64,000 nucleotides of DNA, taken from positions 124,001 through 188,000 of the forward strand of contig CP119316.1 of NCBI GenBank assembly GCA_029202985.1, written 5' to 3'. This DNA is from Candidatus Andeanibacterium colombiense. GTDB taxonomy: Bacteria; Pseudomonadota; Alphaproteobacteria; Sphingomonadales; Sphingomonadaceae. Shown piece after piece: positions 7,010 through 13,474 of this stretch (position 1 is its first letter; each line of letters starts with the position of its first letter). The translations under genes were made by a program, and so were the position numbers. The notes below the pieces were generated by a model. That model worked only from the letters and a program-made list of their open reading frames with translations. It was not told the DNA's origin and did not search any database.

Positions 7010-8862
7010 AGCGCGCATTGCTGATTGCCGGCGCCGCGCTGACGGTTTGCTCCGCCACCCTCGCGCTGGCCGCGCCGGAATCGCTGCTGCCGCCGGGCTT
7101 CGACAAGCCGCGCCCGACCCCGCAGCCGGGGCCCCGTGCGACCGCCGCGGCGCCGGTATCCCGCGCTGCCCCGGCGCCCGCTCCCGCTCCGCGCCTTGGT
7201 CCCGCGCCGGTGGTCCAGCCGCTGCCCGCGACCCTTGACGAAACCGCGGGTTCGGCAGGCCTGCCGGCGAATTTCCCGTCGATCGCCGAGATCGAGAAAA
7301 TGTCGCCCGACCAGATCGACGATCTGCTGGGCCTCAAGCCCAAGTTCGACATTCCCGCCGGCGCGCGCCGCGCATTGTCGCGCGTCGGCGTGCTGTCGAT
7401 GGGCGAGGGCGGATTCCCGAGCCGCGCCCTGGCCGGCCAGCCCGCGCTGCTCATCCGCGCCGCGCTCGCCGGGACCAGGCACGAACTCGTCTCGCGCTGG
7501 GGCCATATCTTGCTGCGGCGGACATTGGTCAGCCGGCTCGACGCGCCGCAGGGGATGGATCCGGTCGAATTCGCCGCGCTGCGCGCCGCCGTGCTCAACA
7601 CCATCGGCGAGGCCTATCCGGCCCGCGCATTGGTGCAGGACGTCGATTCCTCCAACTATAATGCGGCGCTAACGAACGCCGCCTTCAACGCCTATATCGC
7701 GACCGGCGACATCACCGGCATGTGCCCGGTGGCGATGCTCAAGGGCGATATCCGCAAGGATGGCGAATGGCAGATGGTTCGTTCGATCTGCCGCTCGTTC
7801 TCCGGCGACGCGAGCGAGGCCGATCGCGATCTCGACCGCGCACTGTATCGCGGCGTGGCGCCGCGGATCGATGTGCTGCTGGCCAAGCGCTACGCGGGCG
7901 CCGCCAAACAGGGCGGGCAGGCGGTCAATGTCGAATGGAACGGGGTCTCGCAGCTCAACCACTGGCGCTATTCGCTCAGCGTTGCGCTGGGCGTCGATGT
8001 GCCGAAGACGCTGATCGCTAGCGCCGGGCCGTGGTACGAACGGGCAGGTGCGGTCTCGCCCGCGCTGCCGCTGGCCGACCGTGCCTTCGCCGCCGACCGC
8101 GCGGGGAGCGACGGGATCATGTCGAGCGCGTCGATGGTCGATCTCTATTCGCAGATCTACGCCGATTCGGATGTCGAGGGCGATGCAGCGACTCGCGCCG
8201 AGCGTTTGCGCGAGGCCTATGTCGCCCGCACCCCGGGCGAACAGGTGCAGGCGATGAAAGACATCTGGGCCGGCGCCGATGCGGTTGCCGGGCCCAATTA
8301 CGGGCGGCTGGTCCTGACCGCCTATGCCGCCGCGAGAATCTCTCCGAGCAGCGACCTGGCGGCCGATGCGCCGCTGCTGATCGCCTCGATGCTGTCCGCC
8401 GGGCTCGACCGCAATGCGATGCGCTGGGCGCGGGTGGTGCCCGAAGGCAGCGCGGGCTGGGGGCTGCTGGCGCTGGCCCAGCCGGTCCGCGAAGGCGAAG
8501 TCGATAATGGTGCGGTCGATAGCTACGTCGAGCAGGATTCGAGCAGCGGGCAGCGCAAGTCGCAATTCCTCGTCGCCGGCCTCGCCGGACTCGGCCGGCT
8601 CAGCCTTTCGAGCGCCAATTCTACCGAAAAATCGCTCGGCACGGGCCTTGGCCGCGAAAGCCCGTGGAGCCGGATGATCACCAAGGCGGCCGATGCCAAC
8701 AATCCCGCGCTGGTCGCGATGCTGGCCGGGCTCGGCATGCAGGGCAGCAGCTGGGACATGATGACCCCGCGCCAGCTCTATCTGATCGTGCGCTCGCTCG
8801 ACCGGGTCGGGCTCTCGGCCGAAGCGCGGATGATCGCGGCCGAGGCCGTGGCGAGAGGGTAG
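7006..8862 (+). CDS. 618-residue exported protein of unknown function
   Basis: Starts with GTG in a GTGA overlap with the small membrane protein gene. A signal peptide (hydrophobic stretch ending LALAAPES near residue 27) precedes a proline- and alanine-rich linker (about residues 30-75), suggesting a periplasmic protein with a flexible stem. The remainder is alanine-rich and predicted helical, with repeated short alpha-helical hairpins reminiscent of a solenoid, but I recognise no domain. One internal region has VRSICRSFSGDASEADRDLD. It sits between aroKB and xerD. I recall similar proteins only as sphingomonad hypotheticals. Cell-envelope or division-related roles are possible but unsupported. 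Confidence 0.8.
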   Translation: MKRALLIAGAALTVCSATLALAAPESLLPPGFDKPRPTPQPGPRATAAAPVSRAAPAPAPAPRLGPAPVVQPLPATLDETAGSAGLPANFPSIAEIEKMSPDQIDDLLGLKPKFDIPAGARRALSRVGVLSMGEGGFPSRALAGQPALLIRAALAGTRHELVSRWGHILLRRTLVSRLDAPQGMDPVEFAALRAAVLNTIGEAYPARALVQDVDSSNYNAALTNAAFNAYIATGDITGMCPVAMLKGDIRKDGEWQMVRSICRSFSGDASEADRDLDRALYRGVAPRIDVLLAKRYAGAAKQGGQAVNVEWNGVSQLNHWRYSLSVALGVDVPKTLIASAGPWYERAGAVSPALPLADRAFAADRAGSDGIMSSASMVDLYSQIYADSDVEGDAATRAERLREAYVARTPGEQVQAMKDIWAGADAVAGPNYGRLVLTAYAAARISPSSDLAADAPLLIASMLSAGLDRNAMRWARVVPEGSAGWGLLALAQPVREGEVDNGAVDSYVEQDSSSGQRKSQFLVAGLAGLGRLSLSSANSTEKSLGTGLGRESPWSRMITKAADANNPALVAMLAGLGMQGSSWDMMTPRQLYLIVRSLDRVGLSAEARMIAAEAVARG

Positions 8863-8866
8863 CGCG

Positions 8867-9745
8867 ATTTCGGGGGCGATCGACTCGTTCCTCGCGATGC
8901 TCGCGGCGGAACGCGGCGCGGCTCCGAACACGCTGGCGGCCTATCGCCGCGATCTTGAGGGAACCGAGGAACTGATCGGCGCGCCCGAGGCGGCCGGAAA
9001 GGAGGCTCTGGCCTCGCTCGGCGCCCGCTGGGCCTCGCTCGCTCCGGCCACCGTTGCGCGAAAAAGCTCCGCGCTGCGGCAATTCTACGGCTTCCTGATC
9101 GACGAGGGCTTGCGCCACGACGATCCCTCGCCCGCGCTGCCGCGCCCGCCCGCGCGGCGCCCGCTGCCGAAAATCCTCTCGCATGCGGAGGTCGAGCGCC
9201 TGTTCGCGCAGGCCGAGCAGGAGGCCGAAGGCGGTCGCGCGGAAACGGTGCGGCTGCTGACGCTGCTCGAACTGCTCTACGGTTCGGGCCTGCGCGCGAC
9301 TGAACTGGTCTCACTACCGCTGGCCGCGGTGCCGCGCGATGCGCCGTTCCTGACCGTGACCGGCAAGGGCGGGGTGGCGCGGATGGTCCCGGTTTCGAAC
9401 CGCGCCAAGCAGGCGCTGGGCCGATGGCTGGTGCTGCGGCAGGGCGAGAGCAAGTACCTGTTCCCCTCGCGCGGCAAGCATCTGACCCGCATCCGCCTGT
9501 TCCAGCTGCTGAAGGAACTCGCCGCGCGGGCGGGCCTACCGCCGGAAAAGCTGTCCCCCCACGTGCTGCGCCATGCTTTCGCGACTCATCTGCTGGAGGG
9601 CGGGGCGGATCTGCGCGTGCTCCAGACGCTGCTCGGCCATGCCGATATCGCGACCACCCAGATTTACACCCATGTCGATGCGGCGCGTTTGGTGGCTTTG
9701 GTCAATGAACGGCATCCTCTTGCCCGAACGCGCCAAGGCGGTTAG
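8867..9745 (+). CDS. xerD: site-specific tyrosine recombinase XerD (ATT start proposed)
   Basis: XerD, with XerC, resolves chromosome dimers at dif. The catalytic set is complete: the arginine in GSGLRATELVSL, lysine in VTGKGGVARMVP, HVLRHAFATHLL (H-x-x-R), histidine in LLGHADIATTQ and the tyrosine nucleophile in IYTHVD. The first ATG in frame is at 8897, but that removes the conserved segment IDSFLAML, which aligns with IEQFLDAL of E. coli XerD. No ATG, GTG or TTG lies between the upstream stop (8831) and 8897. ATT at 8867, seven bases after AGAGGG, would give SGAIDSFLAML and 292 residues. This is the housekeeping recombinase, not a phage integrase. accA follows 9 bp later. Confidence 0.9.
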   Translation: MSGAIDSFLAMLAAERGAAPNTLAAYRRDLEGTEELIGAPEAAGKEALASLGARWASLAPATVARKSSALRQFYGFLIDEGLRHDDPSPALPRPPARRPLPKILSHAEVERLFAQAEQEAEGGRAETVRLLTLLELLYGSGLRATELVSLPLAAVPRDAPFLTVTGKGGVARMVPVSNRAKQALGRWLVLRQGESKYLFPSRGKHLTRIRLFQLLKELAARAGLPPEKLSPHVLRHAFATHLLEGGADLRVLQTLLGHADIATTQIYTHVDAARLVALVNERHPLARTRQGG

Positions 9746-9754
9746 CGGAATCGG

Positions 9755-10702
9755 ATGATTTCCTATCTCGAATTCGAAAAGCCGGTCGCACAGCTCGAAG
9801 CGAGGATTGCCGAGCTCAGGGCGGCCTCCGACACCGACGAGGTCGATATCTCGGCCGAGCTCAAGCGGCTCGAGGCGAAAAGCGCCGATCTGCTCGCCAG
9901 TACCTACTCGGCGCTGACCCCGTGGCAGAAGACGCAGGTCGCCCGCCATCCGGCGCGCCCGCATTTCCGGGACTATGTCGAAGCCGTGTTCGACGATTTC
10001 ATGCCTCTCGGCGGCGATCGTCATTTCGGCGAGGACGAAGCGATCGTCGGCGGCCTCGCGAAGCTGGACGGGCGCAAGGTGGTGCTGATCGGGCAGGAGA
10101 AGGGCCACGACACCGAAAGCCGCATCCGCCACAATTTCGGCATGGGCAAGCCGGAGGGTTACCGCAAGGCGATCCGGCTGATGGAACTGGCCGGGCGCTT
10201 CGGCCTGCCGGTGGTCACGCTGGTCGATACCTCGGGCGCGTTTCCGGGGATCGAGGCGGAGGAGCGCGGCCAGGCCGAAGCCATCGCGCGTTCAACCGAG
10301 GCCTGCCTCGCGCTGCCGACCCCGATGGTCGCGGCGATCGTGGGTGAGGGCGGGTCCGGCGGCGCGGTTGCGTTGGCCAGCGCCGAACGCGTGTTGATGC
10401 TCGAACATGCGGTCTATTCGGTGATTTCGCCCGAAGGCTGTGCCTCGATCCTGTGGCGCACCGCCGAAAAGGCGCCGCTCGCGGCCGAGGCGATGAAGAT
10501 GACCGCGCAGGATTTGCTTGCGCTGGGCGTGATCGACCGGATCGTGCCGGAGCCGATCGGCGGGGCGCATCGCGATCCCCGGAACGCGGCGCTCGATCTC
10601 GGCGCGGCGATCGCGCAGGAACTCGACGTTCTGGCAAAGAAGAGCCCGGCCGCGATCCGCAAAATGCGCGAGGACCGCTTCCTCGAAATCGGTACGCGTT
10701 GA
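9755..10702 (+). CDS. accA: acetyl-CoA carboxylase carboxyltransferase subunit alpha
   Basis: A 315-residue cytoplasmic subunit which, with AccD, transfers CO2 from carboxybiotin to acetyl-CoA to give malonyl-CoA, the first step of fatty-acid synthesis. It begins MISYLEFEKPVAQLE, the standard alpha-subunit opening. The coiled N-terminal helix is followed by ARHPARPHFRDYVEAVFDDF, GDRHFGEDEAIVGG and the oxyanion region VTLVDTSGAFPGIEAEERGQ. VGEGGSGGAVALASAERV and SVISPEGCASILWR complete the CoA site. No other acc gene is adjacent. The gene follows xerD by 9 bp and ends in a clear terminator. Confidence 0.97.
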   Translation: MISYLEFEKPVAQLEARIAELRAASDTDEVDISAELKRLEAKSADLLASTYSALTPWQKTQVARHPARPHFRDYVEAVFDDFMPLGGDRHFGEDEAIVGGLAKLDGRKVVLIGQEKGHDTESRIRHNFGMGKPEGYRKAIRLMELAGRFGLPVVTLVDTSGAFPGIEAEERGQAEAIARSTEACLALPTPMVAAIVGEGGSGGAVALASAERVLMLEHAVYSVISPEGCASILWRTAEKAPLAAEAMKMTAQDLLALGVIDRIVPEPIGGAHRDPRNAALDLGAAIAQELDVLAKKSPAAIRKMREDRFLEIGTR

Positions 10703-10761
10703 GCTGACGATCGCGTCCGACCTGTCAGAATTTCCGACGCCGGATTCGCCGGACAAAGGAA

Positions 10762-10797
10762 AAGGGCGGCGGGTTTCCCCGCCGCCCTCTCCGTTTT
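10762..10797. terminator. bidirectional intrinsic terminator after accA and flp
   Basis: AGGGCGGCGGG and CCGCCGCCCT form a GC-rich stem around a short TTTCC-containing loop, with TTTT on the plus side and a T-rich run (CCCTTTTCC) when read on the minus strand. It lies between the convergent accA and flp pilin genes and should stop both transcripts. Confidence 0.8.
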
Positions 10798-10813
10798 AGG
10801 CGTTAGCCGTCGA

Positions 10814-10990
10814 TCAGACGGTGTTGTTTTCGCTGAGCTTGGTGCTGACCGTGTTGAAGGTCGTGTTCAGCTGGTTGCCGAGGCTCTGCATGGCGGTGAT
10901 CGCAGCAACGGCGATCAGGGCGGCGATGAGGCCGTATTCGATGGCGGTGGCGCCTGCTTCATCGCGAAGCAGCTTGTTGATGAACTTCAT
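10814..10990 (-). CDS. Flp/Fap-type pilin
   Basis: A 58-residue type IVb prepilin. The short basic leader MKFINKLLRDEAG ends in glycine and is followed by ATAIEYGLIAALIAVAAI, the Flp processing site and hydrophobic assembly helix. Cleavage is expected between G and ATAIEYG by a TadV/CpaA-type prepilin peptidase. The tail is short and polar. AGGAGA lies eight bases before the ATG. Flp pili mediate surface attachment. No cpa/tad assembly gene lies in the window, so secretion depends on a distant locus. It is a paralogue of the pilin gene about 115 bp upstream. Confidence 0.92.
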   Translation of the reverse strand: MKFINKLLRDEAGATAIEYGLIAALIAVAAITAMQSLGNQLNTTFNTVSTKLSENNTV

Positions 10991-11105
10991 GACTAGTCTC
11001 CTGGTTCAGTCTTCGAGCCCGGGCCAACCCCACGTTGAACTGGTCTGGGCAATAGGGTGATTAAATCGCAAAAGTTTATAAAGGCCTAAAGGGTTTAGCG
11101 CGTTT

Positions 11106-11294
11106 TTAGACGGTGCTATCGACGTTCTGGACCTTCGTCTGGACGACTGCCCAGAGGCCGGTATTCTCATTTGCGACACTCTTCAGTGAGCCGATGATCG
11201 CGATCACGACCAAAGCCACTATCAGGCCGTATTCGATGGCAGTGGCGCCCCTCGTGTCACCGAAGATTGCCTTGAACAGTCTCATCGTATTCAT
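11106..11294 (-). CDS. Flp/Fap-type pilin, second copy
   Basis: A 62-residue Flp prepilin with leader MNTMRLFKAIFGDTRG and processing region ATAIEYGLIVALVVIAIIG. The C-terminal half (ENTGLWAVVQTKVQNVDSTV) differs strongly from the neighbouring pilin, so the two are probably not interchangeable. A G-rich ribosome-binding site (GGGGGG) precedes the first ATG; a second ATG three codons in is possible. The spacer between the two pilins is AT-rich, suggesting that the downstream pilin has its own promoter. It diverges from mutT, with roughly 70 bp between the starts. Confidence 0.88.
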   Translation of the reverse strand: MNTMRLFKAIFGDTRGATAIEYGLIVALVVIAIIGSLKSVANENTGLWAVVQTKVQNVDSTV

Positions 11295-11365
11295 GGGTGT
11301 AACCCCCCGTCCAATGCGGTCTGATGAGTTCCATTTCCCAGAATAATCCTAATGAAAGGTTTCCG

Positions 11366-11806
11366 ATGAGCACGGATTTGGAAAAAAATCCGACATGGCT
11401 GCTGGTGGTGGGGGCGGCCCTGATCGATTCCGGGGGGCGGGTGCTGATGTATCGGCGGCCCTTGGGGAAGCAGCATGGGGGGCTGTGGGAATTCCCCGGG
11501 GGCAAGGTCGAAAACGGCGAAACTCCGGCGGATGCGTTGGTTCGGGAGATCGAGGAAGAGCTTGGAATCGAGCTCGATCCGGCCGCGCTGGAACCTGCCG
11601 AATTCGCGCAAGGAGCCGGCGATGGGGCGCATCCCGGGATTGTAATCCTGCTTTACACCGCGCGCTCATGGCGCGGCAAACCCGAGGCCCGCGAAGGCGG
11701 CGAATGGGGCTGGTTCACATTCGAAGAGGCGGCCGAGCTACCGAAACCGCCGCTCGACATACCGCTGCTGGCCAATCTCGCGCGGTCTGAAAAAGGTCGT
11801 TCTTAG
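11366..11806 (+). CDS. mutT: NUDIX hydrolase, 8-oxo-dGTP diphosphatase (MutT)
   Basis: A 146-residue NUDIX protein that sanitises oxidised nucleotides such as 8-oxo-dGTP. The NUDIX box is intact: GGKVENGETPADALVREI followed by EEELGI (G-x5-E-x7-REIEEELG). LLVVGAALIDSGGRVLMYRR and GGLWEFPGGK are MutT-like, as is EWGWFTFEEAAELP near the C-terminus. The start at 11366 is preferred because AAAGG stands just upstream; an earlier in-frame ATG at 11324 would add 14 residues without family similarity. It stands alone between the pilins and tRNA-Arg. Confidence 0.92.
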   Translation: MSTDLEKNPTWLLVVGAALIDSGGRVLMYRRPLGKQHGGLWEFPGGKVENGETPADALVREIEEELGIELDPAALEPAEFAQGAGDGAHPGIVILLYTARSWRGKPEAREGGEWGWFTFEEAAELPKPPLDIPLLANLARSEKGRS

Positions 11807-11851
11807 GGGATTGCCAACCCGGGGAGGTCCCCCTATGTGCGCGTCTCCGGG

Positions 11852-11928
11852 GCGCCCGTAGCTCAGCTGGATAGAGCATCAGACTACGAATCTGAGGGTC
11901 GGACGTTCGAATCGTTCCGGGCGCACCA
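11852..11928 (+). tRNA. tRNA-Arg (anticodon ACG)
   Basis: A 77-nt cloverleaf with acceptor GCGCCCG/CGGGCGC, D arm GCTCAGCTGGATAGAGC, anticodon loop CTACGAA (ACG at 11886-11888), T arm with GTTCGAATC and an encoded CCA. The ACG anticodon is read as ICG after TadA editing and decodes CGU, CGC and CGA. Confidence 0.98.
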
Positions 11929-11931
11929 AAT

Positions 11932-11975
11932 AAACCAGGGGTCTTCCGTAAGGGAGGCCCCTGGTTTGTTTCTGG
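11932..11975 (+). terminator. intrinsic terminator after tRNA-Arg
   Basis: AAACCAGGGG (11932-11941) pairs with CCCCTGGTTT (11958-11967), extended inward by TCTTCC/GGGAGG, with a short loop and a GTTTCT tail. It directly follows the tRNA CCA. Confidence 0.75.
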
Positions 11976-12012
11976 CCATCGTCAGGGCTGGAATTCCAGC
12001 CCTCGGGAGGCC

Positions 12013-13470
12013 TCAGCGCAAGGGCGCCGGCAGGCTCAGCCGATAGACCAGCACCCGGCTGTCGTTGTCGATCGTCGAATCGCAGGCCTCGCCCGACATC
12101 ACGCAGTGGCGCGCGATGAAATCATTGTCGTTGCCGACCAGCAGGAAATAGTCCGCCGGATGCTCGGGCTCGAGGACCGATGCGAAATCCAGTGCTTCCC
12201 ATTTCTCCGACAGTGCCTCGATGCTCAATCCGAAGCGCGCCAGTTCCGGCGGGTTGAGCAGGTTCACCAGCTCGACCGATTGCGCCGGAACGATGCCCGG
12301 ACGCAGCGCGGGATCTTGCGGGTCCTGCAATACCGACGCGGTGCCGGTCTCATATTTAGTGCCGGCGAGGTTGGTGGCGCCCGCGGTGTCGACCAGCAGC
12401 ACGCTCTTGAACATGATCGGTGCGGTGCCCCCCGCGCCGCGGCCGGCGCCGTCGCGGGCAAGCATCAGGAAGCGGTGGCCGTCGATCGCACGGATTTCGC
12501 TCTGCGCGGCGGTGCGGTCGGGCACTCCGCCGTCGCCGGCGCCGGTATAGGCGGGCAGCCGCATCACGTAATGCGCGCTCGGCTTCGTCGGGGTGGGGGC
12601 GCGGCTCACGTCATAGACCAGCACGCGCGTATTGACCCGGCCCGCGGCGCCCTTGCCGGCGCTGTCCTGCATCAGCGCGCTCTGCAGCGCCACGAACAGC
12701 GTGCGGCCATCGGGCGAGAGCGACATGCCTTCCGGACCCTGATTGTTGCGCCGGCCGCTGTCGGGCGCTTCCAGCGAACCGAAGGCGAGTTTCCCGGAGC
12801 GGCGCGGCACGACCGCGGGCGGCAGCTGGATCGCGCCGCGCAGGCGCCCGCTCTTGTCGAAGAAATAGACGTTCGCGGTATATTCGTCGCCGACATAGAA
12901 ACCGCCATCGCGCGTGAACTGAAGCGATTCCGGGTCGAGCGAGACCTTGCCGCTGCCTATTCCCTTGGCCGGCGCGGGCAGGGCAATTCCAAGCTCTTTC
13001 AGCCTATCCTTGCCGGGATCGGCACCAGTGAACGGCCGGCCGCGAAAGTCCCGCAACTCCAGCCCGCCCTCGGGAACAAGATCGAGCTTGCCGTCGCCCG
13101 GCGTGAAGCGGATGCGGAATCGCTCCAGCCGCGCGGCATAGTCGAAGAACAGTTTGGCCGAAGGATCGTTGCGCCCCCGGTCGGGCAGCGTCCACAACAC
13201 GCCCTCGTAATGGTCGCCGACCCGCGTCCAGCTGCCCGGCGCGATCTGCAGCGACGAAATCGAACCGAGCGTGTCGCCGAGGAAATCGACTGTACCCGCC
13301 GGAAGCGATCCGGCGCCGACCAGCCCGTGGTTGACGAAGGTCTCGCCCCCCAGAGTGACACTGCGCGGGCCACTGGCCTGTTCGAGATGCGGGCGGGTGA
13401 CCGCCTCTTCTCCGCCGGCCCAGGCGGGCACAGCGGAGAAGAGCGGCAACAGGATCAGCGCGGCGCGCAG
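12013..13470 (-). CDS. exported phytase-like esterase (PF13449 type), CTG start proposed
   Basis: A protein of 485 residues resembling the esterase-like-activity-of-phytase family, a beta-propeller of secreted phosphate-ester hydrolases. After a signal peptide ending AVPAWA come VDFLGDTLGSISSL, the propeller blocks ESLQFTRDGGFYVGDEY, NNQGPEGMSLSPDGRTLFVA and, near the end, FLLVGNDNDFIAR. No ATG, GTG or TTG is well placed. CTG at 13470, four bases after the receptor stop, gives LRAALILLPLF, which parallels the GTG-started VRAALLAFVLP of the second cassette at 54495. The first in-frame ATG would be at 13539, inside the receptor gene. It probably hydrolyses an organophosphate for the receptor encoded upstream. 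Confidence 0.78.
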   Translation of the reverse strand: MRAALILLPLFSAVPAWAGGEEAVTRPHLEQASGPRSVTLGGETFVNHGLVGAGSLPAGTVDFLGDTLGSISSLQIAPGSWTRVGDHYEGVLWTLPDRGRNDPSAKLFFDYAARLERFRIRFTPGDGKLDLVPEGGLELRDFRGRPFTGADPGKDRLKELGIALPAPAKGIGSGKVSLDPESLQFTRDGGFYVGDEYTANVYFFDKSGRLRGAIQLPPAVVPRRSGKLAFGSLEAPDSGRRNNQGPEGMSLSPDGRTLFVALQSALMQDSAGKGAAGRVNTRVLVYDVSRAPTPTKPSAHYVMRLPAYTGAGDGGVPDRTAAQSEIRAIDGHRFLMLARDGAGRGAGGTAPIMFKSVLLVDTAGATNLAGTKYETGTASVLQDPQDPALRPGIVPAQSVELVNLLNPPELARFGLSIEALSEKWEALDFASVLEPEHPADYFLLVGNDNDFIARHCVMSGEACDSTIDNDSRVLVYRLSLPAPLR

Positions 13471-13474
13471 GCGT

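Noticed and set aside
8867..11928. xerD near tRNA-Arg as a sign of an integrated element
   Set aside because: XerD is the housekeeping dimer-resolution recombinase, no duplicated tRNA end is visible, and the genes between are core functions.
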